Notes under the pieces: model-generated
Database searches by the model: none
The model's input: the letters and a program-made list of their open reading frames with translations, nothing else
Told to the model about the DNA's origin: nothing
Shown here: one piece after another, positions 1-8,627 of the stretch
How positions within the stretch are numbered: position 1 is the first letter of the stretch
How the letters are laid out: every line of letters begins with the position of its first letter
NCBI RefSeq assembly: GCF_006151805.1
Contig: NZ_VDDA01000003.1
Coordinates: forward strand, 434,001-498,000
DNA from: Methylobacterium terricola
Lineage (GTDB): Bacteria > Pseudomonadota > Alphaproteobacteria > Rhizobiales > Beijerinckiaceae
Direction of reading: 5' to 3'
DNA: 64,000 nucleotides
Translations under genes and position numbers: made by a program

Positions 1-2
1 CC

Positions 3-185
3 GCCGCCGCGCTCGTGTCCCTGATCGCGACCCCGCTGGTGGTGCGGGCCGGTGCCGACGCTCGGAAGAGCGAGCCGGTCGCCGTTGCGGCCGGGACGCC
101 GGTCGCCGCCGAGGCGCCGGCCCCGGCCTGCCGGACGGTGCGGGTGGTGTATGCCGGGTACGGGGCGCCGGCCTGCGGCCGGTGA
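3..185 (+). CDS. C-terminal end of a small exported protein (partial)
   Basis: The window opens inside a reading frame that runs from base 3 to a TGA at 183-185 (60 residues visible). The visible start is hydrophobic (ALVSLIATPLVV) and is followed by an Ala/Pro-rich linker and a short tail with two cysteines and the motif VVYAGYG. This looks like the end of a signal peptide followed by a tiny periplasmic protein of a kind common in Methylobacterium. The start codon lies upstream of the window. No function can be assigned. Confidence 0.5.
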   Translation, partial: AAALVSLIATPLVVRAGADARKSEPVAVAAGTPVAAEAPAPACRTVRVVYAGYGAPACGR

Positions 186-218
186 GAGACTGGTCCCCAC
201 AGACGTGAAACCTGCCGG

Positions 219-250
219 CATCCCGGGTTCCGCTGCGCGGCCCCGGGATG
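219..250. repeat. REP-like intergenic palindrome, copy 1
   Basis: The arms CATCCCGGG (219-227) and CCCGGGATG (242-250) pair perfectly around a GC-rich loop. The inner 29 nt (220-248) are identical to those of the copy near 50.1 kb. Related copies occur near 7.1, 12.8 and 50.0 kb, always between genes. This is a dispersed palindromic repeat that may act as a transcript end or a nucleoid-protein site. Confidence 0.7.
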
Positions 251-305
251 ACCGTGTGTCTTGGATCGGTATGCGTGCCTTGACGTGCGCAGGCGGCGTG
301 GCGCC

Positions 306-1190
306 TCACAGCACCGGCATCGCCCCCGCCACCGTGACCAGCGCCCCCGACGTGTAGCTGCTCTCGTCCGACGCCAGCATGACGTAGGCCGAAGCGAGTT
401 CCGCCGGCTGGCCCGGGCGGCCGAACGGGACCTGGCTGCCGAAGGACTTGACGGAATCCTCCTCCATCCCGGACGGGATGAACGGGGTCCAGATCGGGCC
501 CGGCAGCACGCCGTTCACCCGCACGCCCTTCTCGGCGAGCAGCTGCGCGAGGCTCAGAACCAGGTTGCTGAGCGCCCCCTTCGTGGCGCTGTAGGCAAGA
601 AGCGACGGCATCGGGTGCTTCGAGTTCACTGACGAGGTGAAGATCACCGAGGCCCCGGGCTTCAGATGCGCCATCGCCGCCTTCGTCACGTAGAACGATC
701 CGAAGACGTTGGTGCGGAAATGGTCCTCGAAGATCTGGTCGTCGATCGCGTCGAGGCCGTGGTTCGGCTGCTGGAAGGCGCCGTTGTTCACCACCACGTC
801 GAGCCGGCCGAAGGCCTCGACGGTGCGGGCGACGATCTCGGGGCCGTAAGCACGCTCCTTGAGGTCGCCCGGCAGCAGCAGGGCGCGGCGCCCGGCCTTC
901 TCGATCCAGCCCGCCACCGCCTCGGCATCGCCCTGCTCGGAGGGCAGGTAGGAGATCGCGACGTCGGCGCCCTCGCGGGCATACGCGATGGCGACGGCCC
1001 GGCCGATGCCGGAATCACCCCCGGTGATCAGCGCCGCCCGACCGGTCAGCTTGCCGGAGCCCTTGTAGCTTCCCTCGCCGTGGTCGGGCTCGGGCTTCAT
1101 CCGGCCGGTCAGGCCGGGAAAGCTCTGCGGCTGGCCCTCGAAGGGCGGGCGGGGATACTTGGTGAGCGGGTTGGGGAAATCGGACGACAT
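306..1190 (-). CDS. SDR family oxidoreductase (general stress protein 39 / YghA-like)
   Basis: This 294-residue classical short-chain dehydrogenase has the roughly 50-residue N-terminal extension (PNPLTKYPRPPFEGQPQ region) typical of the GSP39/YghA subgroup. The Rossmann glycine motif TGGDSGIG lies at 56-63, NNGA at 135-138, the catalytic Ser near 186, and the Tyr-x-x-x-Lys pair at Y200/K204. It should use NAD(P)H to reduce a small carbonyl or oxidise an alcohol in the cytoplasm; the substrate is unknown. Family members are often stress-induced. It stands alone, with a repeat palindrome just beyond its 3' end. Confidence 0.9.
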   Translation of the reverse strand: MSSDFPNPLTKYPRPPFEGQPQSFPGLTGRMKPEPDHGEGSYKGSGKLTGRAALITGGDSGIGRAVAIAYAREGADVAISYLPSEQGDAEAVAGWIEKAGRRALLLPGDLKERAYGPEIVARTVEAFGRLDVVVNNGAFQQPNHGLDAIDDQIFEDHFRTNVFGSFYVTKAAMAHLKPGASVIFTSSVNSKHPMPSLLAYSATKGALSNLVLSLAQLLAEKGVRVNGVLPGPIWTPFIPSGMEEDSVKSFGSQVPFGRPGQPAELASAYVMLASDESSYTSGALVTVAGAMPVL

Positions 1191-1291
1191 GAGGGACGGC
1201 CTCCGGCTGTCGGTGGGTCACAGGCCGCCGTCAACCGGGAAGCTCCCCCGCCGTTCCCTGCTCTCCGGCAGTATCCCGCACCGGTCGGTCC

Positions 1292-1489
1292 TCAGTCGTC
1301 GCTGGGCTCGTCCTCCTGGCTCAGGGCGTCGTCCTCCCGGCCCGGAATGGCGTAGCGCCCGCTGAGCCAGCGCTGCAGGTCGACGTCGGCGCAGCGCTTG
1401 GAGCAGAACGGCTTGAAGGCCGCGGCCGCCGGCTTGCCGCAGATCGGGCAGGGGGCGGCGGCCGGCAGGGTCTCGTCGGGGGTCGTCAT
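1292..1489 (-). CDS. yacG: DNA gyrase inhibitor / zinc-binding protein YacG
   Basis: This 65-residue protein has a single four-cysteine zinc site, with C14 and C17 in PCPICGK and C29 and C33 in FCSKRC. It is followed by the family signature DLQRWLSGRYAIP and an acidic tail. YacG binds zinc and, in E. coli, GyrB, where it inhibits gyrase. It lies 18 nt downstream of maf on the same strand. A maf-yacG pair is the usual order in alphaproteobacteria, so the two are probably co-transcribed. Confidence 0.93.
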   Translation of the reverse strand: MTTPDETLPAAAPCPICGKPAAAAFKPFCSKRCADVDLQRWLSGRYAIPGREDDALSQEDEPSDD

Positions 1490-1507
1490 CGCGCCTCCTC
1501 CCGGGGC

Positions 1508-2155
1508 TCAGGTCGCGTCGCGCCAGGCGCCGCGGACCGGGAACCCCTCGCCCTCGAGCAGCCCGACCGTCTCGTAGAGCGGCAGGCCGACCACGGCGCT
1601 GTAGGAGCCGACGAGCTTGACGACGAAGGAGCCGGCGAGCCCCTGGATCGCGTAGCCGCCGGCCTTGCCGCGCCACTCGCCGCTGGCGAGGTAGCTGTCG
1701 ATCTCGCGGGTCGAGAGGCGCTTGAACCGCACCCGGGTCTCGACCAGCCGCTCCCGCGGCCGGTCCTTGGGGCCGATGACGCAGATGGCCGTGTAGACCC
1801 GGTGGGCCCGGCCGGAGAGCAGCCGCAGGCAGGCCGCCGCCTCGTCGGTCACCTCGGCCTTCGGCAGGATGCGCCGGCCCACCGCCACCACGGTGTCGGC
1901 CGCCACGACGTAGCCCTGGCGCAACTCCTCGCTGCTGCGGGCCGCCGCCACCGCCACGTCGAGCTTCGCCCGGGCGAGCCGGCGCACCAGGTCGCGCGGC
2001 TTCTCGGATTTCAGCGGCGCCTCGTCGAGGTCGGCCGGCAGCAGGGCGTCCGGCTCCAGCCCCGCCTGCTGCAGCAGCGCGAGGCGCCGCGGCGAGGCCG
2101 AGGCGAGGACGAGCTTCGGGCGCGCGGCCTGCGGGATCGGGGTAGTCTCGGTCAT
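1508..2155 (-). CDS. maf: Maf-family nucleotide pyrophosphatase
   Basis: This 215-residue protein is close to the usual Maf length. It opens with the Maf signature [10 protein letters not shown] (S21, R23, R24) and has the conserved VAADTVV (D87) that binds metal. Maf enzymes hydrolyse non-canonical or modified nucleoside triphosphates to monophosphates, acting as house-cleaning enzymes, and some affect septation. It is the first gene of a two-gene unit with yacG. The ATG at 2155 is used because the Maf core begins about 15 residues later, as expected. Confidence 0.92.
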   Translation of the reverse strand: MTETTPIPQAARPKLVLASASPRRLALLQQAGLEPDALLPADLDEAPLKSEKPRDLVRRLARAKLDVAVAAARSSEELRQGYVVAADTVVAVGRRILPKAEVTDEAAACLRLLSGRAHRVYTAICVIGPKDRPRERLVETRVRFKRLSTREIDSYLASGEWRGKAGGYAIQGLAGSFVVKLVGSYSAVVGLPLYETVGLLEGEGFPVRGAWRDAT

Positions 2156-2376
2156 GAGGCGCCGTGTCTCGAAGGGGATGCTACGCCCGATGCCCTATCT
2201 GGCCGGCGAAATCCAGACATCGCGGCCCGCCGCACCGCGCCCGCGCCGGCGGGACCCGCGCCGGCACCGAGGCAGGCGCCCGGCTTGGCGCCGGCACGTG
2301 TCATGCTCCGACGTCGTGGCCGAGGTCGATAGACCGTGAATGAAACAAAAAATATCATTTTGCATAAGGAAGCGGC

Positions 2377-2391
2377 GATCGTTCAACGATC
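2377..2391. promoter_or_regulatory. 15-bp inverted repeat in the maf / REC-GGDEF divergent gap
   Basis: GATCGTT and AACGATC flank a central C and form a perfect palindrome. It sits in the 308-nt gap (2156-2463) between divergent maf and the REC-GGDEF gene, just after an A/T-rich run (AAACAAAAAATATCATTTTG) that stands out in this GC-rich DNA and could be promoter sequence. I see no gene in this gap. Operator function is an inference from position and symmetry. Confidence 0.35.
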
Positions 2392-2463
2392 ATTCACATC
2401 CTCGGCCGTACAGGTGAGCGTAGATTTGTCATCGAGGCCGGGCGCGAGCGCGGCCGCGTCCCC

Positions 2464-3375
2464 TTGCACGGTCCGATGCGCGTCGTCCTCGTCGAACCCG
2501 GTTCAGTCCTCCGCAAGGCCGTCGCCCGCCTCGTCGAGGAGGGCGGGCACCGGGTCGACGCGTTCTCCGACTCGGAGCAGGCGCTCGCCCACGTCGCGGC
2601 GCAGGAGGATGTGGCCTGCGTCCTCACCAGCCTCGAGGTCGCACCGCTCTGCGGCCTCGAACTGTGCTGGTCCCTGCGGGCGCTCGCCGGGACGACGCGG
2701 CCGCTCGCGGTGATCGCGATGTCGGCCGACCGGGCCGGCCGCGGCCTCGGCGAGGTGCTCGACAGCGGCGCCGACGACTTCATCTCGAAGCCCCCGGAAC
2801 CGATCGAGCTGCACGCCCGACTGCGGGTGGTCGAGCGCGCCTTGAGCCTGCAGCGCCAGCTGCTCCGCGACGCCGACACCGACCCGCTGACCCAGCTCCT
2901 CAACCGCGGCGGCTTCCTGCGCCGGGCGCATGATTGCCTGGCGGCGTGCGAATCCGGCGACGACCTGCTCTGCGCCCTGATGATCGACATCGACCGCTTC
3001 AAGGCGATCAACGACCGGCATGGCCATGACGGCGGCGACCGGGTGATCCGTGCCGTCGCCGACCTGCTCAAGGAGACCGGGGCGCTCGCCGGACGGCTCG
3101 GCGGCGAGGAATTCGCCGTGCTGATGCCCGGCCACGGCCTCGGCAGCGCCGGGGTGGTGGCGGAGCGGATCCGCGGGGCCTGCGCCCGCCTGCGGGTGCC
3201 GGGGCGCCGCGGCCCGATCCCGGTCACCTGCAGCCTCGGCCTCTCCGCCTTCGTCGCGGGCGACACCGTCGAGACCCTGCTCGCCCGCGCCGATGGGGCG
3301 CTCTACGCGGCCAAGGCCGGCGGGCGCAACCAGGTGGTGGCGGAGACGAGGAGGCAGCACGACCGGGTGAGCTGA
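2464..3375 (+). CDS. Response-regulator-like REC domain with GGDEF diguanylate cyclase
   Basis: This 303-residue cytoplasmic protein has a REC fold at about 5-125 and a GGDEF domain at about 140-300. The cyclase signature is intact (GGEEF at 213-217), so it should make cyclic di-GMP from two GTP. I see no RxxD inhibitory site just upstream. The phospho-accepting aspartate of the REC domain appears to be replaced: the strand reads ACVLTSLEV, with S56 where Asp is expected. It may therefore be regulated without phosphorylation. M1 or M5 (base 2476) are both possible starts; the REC fold begins directly after M5. Confidence 0.85.
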   Translation: MHGPMRVVLVEPGSVLRKAVARLVEEGGHRVDAFSDSEQALAHVAAQEDVACVLTSLEVAPLCGLELCWSLRALAGTTRPLAVIAMSADRAGRGLGEVLDSGADDFISKPPEPIELHARLRVVERALSLQRQLLRDADTDPLTQLLNRGGFLRRAHDCLAACESGDDLLCALMIDIDRFKAINDRHGHDGGDRVIRAVADLLKETGALAGRLGGEEFAVLMPGHGLGSAGVVAERIRGACARLRVPGRRGPIPVTCSLGLSAFVAGDTVETLLARADGALYAAKAGGRNQVVAETRRQHDRVS

Positions 3376-3545
3376 GGCTCGGACACGGACACGTGGTCGA
3401 TCGTGAGCCGGCCGGAAGCGCGTCCGCACGGCCCCGTACCAGGCCGGTCGCGAGACCAAACGGAACGGGCCGGACGCGATCGCGCCCGGCCCGTAACGAA
3501 CCGTCTCTCTGGCCGGCCCGGGCTCGGCCCGGGCCGGTCGCGCGG

Positions 3546-4928
3546 TTACGCCAATGCCTGGCTGCGCAGCCGGTCGTACTCGGCCTGCGGCAGCGGCACC
3601 GCGCGGGGCTGGCCGAGATCCTTCATCGGGATGCGGTAGGTCTCGCGGGCGCTGAAGGCTGCGACCGCCGCGATCGCGGTGATGGCGAGCGCGATCGACC
3701 CGATGGTGAGCGGGATGTTGGCCGAGCCGGGGGGCGCCACGGTGGCGAACAGGGCCGGCAGCATCGCGGTGATCGCGGTGCCGACATTCTGCGAGATCGC
3801 CATCGCGGAGACCCGGGTGCGGGTCGGGAACAGCTCGGGGTAGAAGCTCGGGAAGACCGCATTGTAGCCCTGGTAGACGATGCCCCACATCAGCAGCGAC
3901 ATCACGATCGCCAGCGGCACGTTGGCGATGCTGATCGCGTAGAGGTATCCGAAGGACAGGAGGCCCGAACCGAGCGCCCCGACGATGATCGGCGGGCGAC
4001 GGCCGATCTTGTCCGACAGGTTGCCGACGAACGGGATTACGATCACCGCCAGGATGTTCCCGAGCACCGGGATCCAGAGGTAGACGTCCTTGTGGAAGCC
4101 GATGCCGTAGGCGGCCTGGACGGCGTAGGCGGCGCCGAAGATGGTGGTGACCACCGGGATGACGTTCATCAGCGCCATGCACACCACCCGCAGCATGTCG
4201 GGCCAGGAGGTGGCGAAGGCCTCGACGACCGGCGCGCGGGCGATCTCGCCCTGCTTCTCCTCGGCGGCGAAGGCCGGGGTCTCGTCGACCTCGCGGCGGA
4301 TGATGTAGCCGACGATGATGACGATGAAGCTGAGCAGGAACGGGATGCGCCAGCCCCAGGCGTTGAACGCCTCGGTCGGCATGAAGGCGGCGAGCGGCAG
4401 GAACACCGCGGCGGCGAGGATCTGGCCGGCCTGCACGCCCTGCAGGGTGAAGCTGGCGAAGAAGCCGCGGCGGCCGAACGGCGCGTGCTCCAGGGTCATC
4501 GAGCTGGCGCCCGAGATCTCGCCGGCGACGGCGAAGCCCTGGATCAGCCGCAGGATCACGAGCAGGACCGGTGCGAGGATGCCGACCTGGCTGTAGGTGG
4601 GCAACAGGCCGACCGCGATGGTCGAGAAGCCCATCAGGAACATGCACAGGACCAGCACCTGCTTGCGCCCGTGGGTGTCGCCCCAGTGGCCGAGCACGAA
4701 GGCGCCGATCGGCCGGCTGACATAGCCGACGCCGTAGGTCGCGAGCGAGGCCACGATCGCCACGGTCGGGTTGTTGGACGGGAAGAACAGCTGCGGGAAG
4801 ATCAGCGAGGCCGCCGTCGCGTAGATGAAGAAGTCGTAGTATTCGAGCGCCGAGCCGATCCAGGCGCTCGCGGCGGCCTTCTTCGATTGCTGGCGGTCGG
4901 GTGTGTGTCCTGCCGGTGCGGCACTCAT
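3546..4928 (-). CDS. MFS transporter, metabolite:H+ symporter (MHS) family, shikimate/proline-type
   Basis: This protein of about 460 residues has twelve predicted membrane helices and the MHS family opening SAWIGSALEYYDFFIYATAA. The loop 2-3 signature is GHWGDTHGRK and its second-half counterpart is LSDKIGRR. MHS proteins import organic acids or betaines with protons. The neighbouring shikimate/quinate dehydrogenase downstream of the LysR gene makes shikimate, quinate or a similar acid the likely cargo. I chose the ATG at 4928 rather than the longer frame because AAGGAGG sits 8 nt upstream of it. Confidence 0.85.
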   Translation of the reverse strand: MSAAPAGHTPDRQQSKKAAASAWIGSALEYYDFFIYATAASLIFPQLFFPSNNPTVAIVASLATYGVGYVSRPIGAFVLGHWGDTHGRKQVLVLCMFLMGFSTIAVGLLPTYSQVGILAPVLLVILRLIQGFAVAGEISGASSMTLEHAPFGRRGFFASFTLQGVQAGQILAAAVFLPLAAFMPTEAFNAWGWRIPFLLSFIVIIVGYIIRREVDETPAFAAEEKQGEIARAPVVEAFATSWPDMLRVVCMALMNVIPVVTTIFGAAYAVQAAYGIGFHKDVYLWIPVLGNILAVIVIPFVGNLSDKIGRRPPIIVGALGSGLLSFGYLYAISIANVPLAIVMSLLMWGIVYQGYNAVFPSFYPELFPTRTRVSAMAISQNVGTAITAMLPALFATVAPPGSANIPLTIGSIALAITAIAAVAAFSARETYRIPMKDLGQPRAVPLPQAEYDRLRSQALA

Positions 4929-5139
4929 CGGGGGTTCCTCCTTGGGTCGATTGGCTCGGTGCCGCCTTCGGGAGTTGGGCGGCATTGGGTCATGATCGGG
5001 TCAGCTTGGTCTTGTCGTCACGGTGTCGAGGCAATGGCGTAAAGTAAATTTCAATCAAAATCCGATATGCGCAATTTCATATCCGGCCCCCAAACGCAAG
5101 GGTTTGGCCGAGCTTGGGCCGCGGGCCGGAAGCCGGGGG

Positions 5140-5997
5140 TCAGGCGGCGAGCGGCGCTACCGCGCGGTCGAAGGCCCGCTCCATGGCCGAGGGCGGCGCC
5201 TCGCGGCCGGTGAACAGCGCGAAGGCGTCGAGCGCCTGGTGGATGGCGAGCGCGCGTCCGGTCATGGTGCGGGCGCCGATCCGGGCCGCCGCGGTCAGGA
5301 GCGGCGTCCAGAGCGGCGAATAGACCGCATCCGCCACCCACATCCCGGGGCGGAGCAGGGCCAGGGGCACGGGGGTGCCGCGATCCGGCAGCATGCCGAC
5401 CGGCGTGCCGTTGACGATGCCCCTGGCGCCGTCCACCGCCTCCTCGACGGTCCGGCACACCCGCAGGTGCCCGTGGCCCGCGAGCGCGGCTGCCACCGCC
5501 GCAGCCTTGGCCGGGTCGGCATCGACCATCCGGATCTCGAGCCCGGGGACGCCGGCGAGCGCCACCGCGACCGCCTTGCCGACGCCGCCGGCGCCGATCA
5601 GCGCCACCGGGCCCTCGGGGGGCGGCCCGAAGGCCTGCGTCAGCGCGCGGGAAAAGCCCGTCATGTCGGTGTTGTGGCCGGTGAGCCGGCCGTCGCGGAC
5701 GACGATCGTGTTGACGGCGCCGACCGCGCGAGCGCCCGGCGACAGGTCGTCGAGGAGCGGCAGCACCGCTTCCTTGTAGGGATACGTGACGTTGACGCCC
5801 GAGAAGCCGATCGGGCCCAAGGAGGACAGCAGGGTGCGCAACCGGGCCTCGTCCGCCCCGGGCACGTCGATGAGCTGGTAATGGGCGCGGAGCCCGACCG
5901 CCTCGGCGGCGGCCTCGTGCATCGCCGGCGAGGCGGAATGGGCGATCGGCGACCCGATCAGCCCGAGCAGGATCGGTCTGGCCTGTCCGTGAGCCAT
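5140..5997 (-). CDS. aroE: Shikimate/quinate dehydrogenase, AroE family
   Basis: This 285-residue AroE fold has the substrate motif around S21/S23 (HSASP), the catalytic lysine in NVTYPYK (K75), AVNT, and HNTD ending at D111. The glycine loop GAGGVG lies at 135-140. D159 follows strand beta-2 (MVDAD), where NADP-specific AroE has an NRT-like basic motif, so NAD preference is likely. That fits a catabolic quinate/shikimate role. It is followed by an MHS transporter and preceded by a LysR gene on the same strand, which resembles a quinate/shikimate utilisation unit. It could instead be the sole biosynthetic AroE. Confidence 0.85.
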   Translation of the reverse strand: MAHGQARPILLGLIGSPIAHSASPAMHEAAAEAVGLRAHYQLIDVPGADEARLRTLLSSLGPIGFSGVNVTYPYKEAVLPLLDDLSPGARAVGAVNTIVVRDGRLTGHNTDMTGFSRALTQAFGPPPEGPVALIGAGGVGKAVAVALAGVPGLEIRMVDADPAKAAAVAAALAGHGHLRVCRTVEEAVDGARGIVNGTPVGMLPDRGTPVPLALLRPGMWVADAVYSPLWTPLLTAAARIGARTMTGRALAIHQALDAFALFTGREAPPSAMERAFDRAVAPLAA

Positions 5998-6082
5998 GGT
6001 GCGACGGCCCTTGTGTGTCGCGCCCGCCCGCGGCGGGCTCTCCCTCGGACCGGACATTACCCGGGTGCGGCTCGCATCCCGA

Positions 6083-6118
6083 GTACCAAGTTGTACGATG
6101 ATCGTAACATCATGTTAC
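6083..6118. promoter_or_regulatory. Cluster of inverted repeats upstream of the shikimate dehydrogenase
   Basis: Three overlapping palindromes lie in 36 bp. GTAC-N6-GTAC is at 6083-6096, ACGAT-G-ATCGT at 6095-6105, and GTAACAT-C-ATGTTAC at 6104-6118. They sit 85-120 bp upstream of the aroE start and run into the last codons of the LysR gene. A LysR-type operator for the aroE-transporter unit is the natural reading, but it is inferred from position only. Confidence 0.45.
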
Positions 6119-7035
6119 GGTCCGGGAGCGCCCGCTGGGCTCACCTGCCCCGGCCGCGCCATCTCCTCGCGCAGGAAGCGCACGAAGCTCGCCGCGAACA
6201 TGCTGAGCGCGGTCCCGGCCTTCATGGCGATCCAGGTCTCGAAGACCGGCGCCTCGTCGATCGGCAGCACCCGGACCCCCGGGAAGGCGTCGTACGCAAT
6301 GGTGAACTGGTCGATCACCGCGATCCCGAGGCCCGCCCGCACCAGCGAGCACACCGTCGAGCCGAACCGCGCCCGGATCGTGATGCCGTAGGACAGGCCG
6401 CGCTCGCGGAAGATGTCGGACATGATCCGGCCGTAGGGATCGTTCGGGTCGATGCCGATCAGCGGATGGCGCACGATCTCGGCGGCCGAGATCGAGGTCC
6501 GGCCCGCGAGCGGGTGGTCGAGCGGCACGATGCAGAACAGGCCGCCGCGGGCCAGCGGCGCGAAGGTCAGGGCCGGATGCTCGAGGCGGTAGCTCATCGC
6601 CACCACCTCGCCCTTGCCGAGCAGCAGGTAGTCGATCGCCTCCTCGAGCTTGAGGATGTTGATGTCGATGACGAGGTGGGGATACGCCGCCCGCACCCGC
6701 TCGATCGCGCGGGGCACCATCACGTGCGAGATCGACGGCACCGAGCCGATCAGCAGGTCCTGGCCCGCCCCGCCTTGCGTCCGCTCCAGCACGAAGCGCA
6801 GGTCCTCGACCTTGTCGAACACCGCGTTGATCTGCGCGAAGACGTGGCGCGCCTGCTCGCTCGGCACCAGCCGACCGGCGCGCCGGTCGAACAGCCGGAA
6901 GCCGAGCGAGGCCTCGGTGTACTTCATCAGCCGGCTGATCCCCGGCGCCGAGACGTTGAGGAGCCGTGCCGCGCCGGCGATCGTCCCCGTCACCATCACG
7001 GCGCGGGCGACCTCGATCTGGCGCAGGGTCAGCAT
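6115..7035 (-). CDS. LysR-family transcriptional regulator
   Basis: This 306-residue protein has an N-terminal winged helix-turn-helix (about 1-60; RQIEVARAVMVTGTIAGAAR) and a periplasmic-binding-like effector domain (about 90-295). It lies directly upstream of, and in the same direction as, the shikimate/quinate dehydrogenase and MHS transporter, and the palindromic cluster lies between them. It is the probable regulator of that pair, with an aromatic or alicyclic acid as possible co-inducer. The specificity is inferred from context. Confidence 0.88.
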   Translation of the reverse strand: MLTLRQIEVARAVMVTGTIAGAARLLNVSAPGISRLMKYTEASLGFRLFDRRAGRLVPSEQARHVFAQINAVFDKVEDLRFVLERTQGGAGQDLLIGSVPSISHVMVPRAIERVRAAYPHLVIDINILKLEEAIDYLLLGKGEVVAMSYRLEHPALTFAPLARGGLFCIVPLDHPLAGRTSISAAEIVRHPLIGIDPNDPYGRIMSDIFRERGLSYGITIRARFGSTVCSLVRAGLGIAVIDQFTIAYDAFPGVRVLPIDEAPVFETWIAMKAGTALSMFAASFVRFLREEMARPGQVSPAGAPGP

Positions 7036-7103
7036 GGGTGGTCTCCGGGGAGAGGGGCTGGTGCGGGCATTCGAGTGGCCCCGACGGCCGTCATTCCCAC
7101 CGC

Positions 7104-7140
7104 GTCATCCCGGGCTCCGCCTTCTGGGCCCCGGGACGAC
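7104..7140. repeat. REP-like intergenic palindrome, copy 2
   Basis: GTCATCCCGGG and CCCGGGACGAC form an imperfect stem around a CCTTCTGG-like centre. It belongs to the same family as the copies at 219, 12834, 50004 and 50109. It lies in the gap between divergent genes (LysR on the minus strand, glycosyltransferase on the plus strand). Confidence 0.65.
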
Positions 7141-7258
7141 GCGGAGGGTGTCATGGCTGCCAGGGTGAGCATACGGGCGGCGCGACGGCCACCACATTCC
7201 AACCCCCGTCCCGCCGGTGCTAGACTCGGATCGCGCCCGCCCCGAGGACCCACCCCCG

Positions 7259-8488
7259 ATGCGCGTCCTCTTCGTCCACCAGAATTTCCCGGGCCAGTAC
7301 CGCCACGTCGCCCCGGCGCTGGCCGCGCGGCCCGGCACCGAGGTGGTGGCGCTCGGCATCAATCCCGCGCCCGCCCTGCCGGGCATGCGCCACGTCCGCT
7401 ACGCGGTGCCCGGCCGCTCCACCCCGGGGATCCATCCCCTCGCGGCGAATTTCGAGACCGCGACCCTGCGCAGCGAGGCGGCGGCGCGGGCAGGTCTGGC
7501 ACTCAAGGCCGAGGGCTTCGCGCCCGACGTGATCTGCGGCCATTCCAGCTGGGGCGAGACCCTGTTCCTCAAGGATGTCTGGCCGCGGGCCCGGCTCCTC
7601 ACCTTCGCGGAATTCTACTACGGCGCCACCGGCGCCGATTCCGGCTTCGACCCGGAATTCCCGGCCCCCGAGGGCGACGCCCTCCGCACCCGCGCCCGCA
7701 ATACCGGGCAGCTCGTCGCGTTCGAGGCCTCCGACCGGCTGGTCAGCCCGACCGCCTGGCAGGCGAGCCGGATCCCGGCCGTGTTCCGCGACCGCCTCAG
7801 CGTCATCCACGACGGCATCGACACCGATTTCCTGCGGCTCGATCCCGCGGCGCGCGTCACGCTCGGCCGCGACCGCCTGTCCCTCGGCGCCGGCGACGAG
7901 GTCGTCACCTTCGTCAACCGCAACCTCGAACCCTATCGCGGCTATCACAGCTTCATGCGGGCGCTGCCGGAGATCCTGCGCCGCCGGCCGCGGGCCCGGG
8001 CGGTGATCGTCGGCGGCAGCGACACCAGCTACGGCGCCAAGCCCCCCGCCGGCCGCACCTGGCGCGAGATCTTCCTCGACGAGATGAAGGCGGATCTCGA
8101 CCTGTCCCGCGTCCACTTCGTCGGACAGATCCCCTATCGCGACTACGTCGACCTCATGCGGGTCTCGGCGGTCCACGTCTACCTGACCTATCCGTTCGTC
8201 CTGTCCTGGTCGATGCTGGAGGCGATGGCGCTCGGCGCCTGCCTCGTCGGCTCGGCGACCCCGCCGGTCGAGGAGGTGATCCGTGATCGCGAGAACGGGC
8301 TCCTGGTCGATTTCTTCTCGCCCGCCGCGATTGCCCGGGCGGTGTGCGGGGTGCTGGCCGATCCCGGCGCCGTTGCCCCCTTGCGGGCGGCGGCGCGGCG
8401 GAGCGCGCTCGCCTACGACCTGAAGCGGGTCTGCCTGCCGGCGCATCTACGCCTGATCGACGAGGTCGCCGCCGGGCGCGGTGCCTGA
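7259..8488 (+). CDS. GT4-type glycosyltransferase
   Basis: This protein of about 409 residues starts MRVLFVHQNFPGQYRH, the nucleotide-sugar-type Rossmann opening of GT-B enzymes. The C-terminal half carries a GT4-style donor site region, with SWSMLEAMALGACLV and a following conserved PPVEEVI. It should transfer a sugar from an activated donor to a lipid or polysaccharide acceptor in the cytoplasm or at the inner membrane face. I chose the ATG at 7259 because the fold begins there and GAGGA precedes it; 14 extra residues would come from the ATG at 7217. It stands alone, so the acceptor is unknown. Confidence 0.85.
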   Translation: MRVLFVHQNFPGQYRHVAPALAARPGTEVVALGINPAPALPGMRHVRYAVPGRSTPGIHPLAANFETATLRSEAAARAGLALKAEGFAPDVICGHSSWGETLFLKDVWPRARLLTFAEFYYGATGADSGFDPEFPAPEGDALRTRARNTGQLVAFEASDRLVSPTAWQASRIPAVFRDRLSVIHDGIDTDFLRLDPAARVTLGRDRLSLGAGDEVVTFVNRNLEPYRGYHSFMRALPEILRRRPRARAVIVGGSDTSYGAKPPAGRTWREIFLDEMKADLDLSRVHFVGQIPYRDYVDLMRVSAVHVYLTYPFVLSWSMLEAMALGACLVGSATPPVEEVIRDRENGLLVDFFSPAAIARAVCGVLADPGAVAPLRAAARRSALAYDLKRVCLPAHLRLIDEVAAGRGA

Positions 8489-8627
8489 ATTGACCTTGCG
8501 GTCGCGGCCCGCATCACGGCATAATCCACAGCGCGCAACGCGATGGCGGGCCGTTTTCTCGTCCGCTCAGCGAATCGTTAGGTCATGGCGCGCTATCCCG
8601 TCTGGACGACGAGGGGAGGGGGTCACG

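Noticed and set aside
5023..8286. A 1087-codon open frame on the plus strand
   Set aside because: It runs antisense through aroE and the LysR gene and out of frame through the glycosyltransferase; no recognisable domain or ribosome-binding site.
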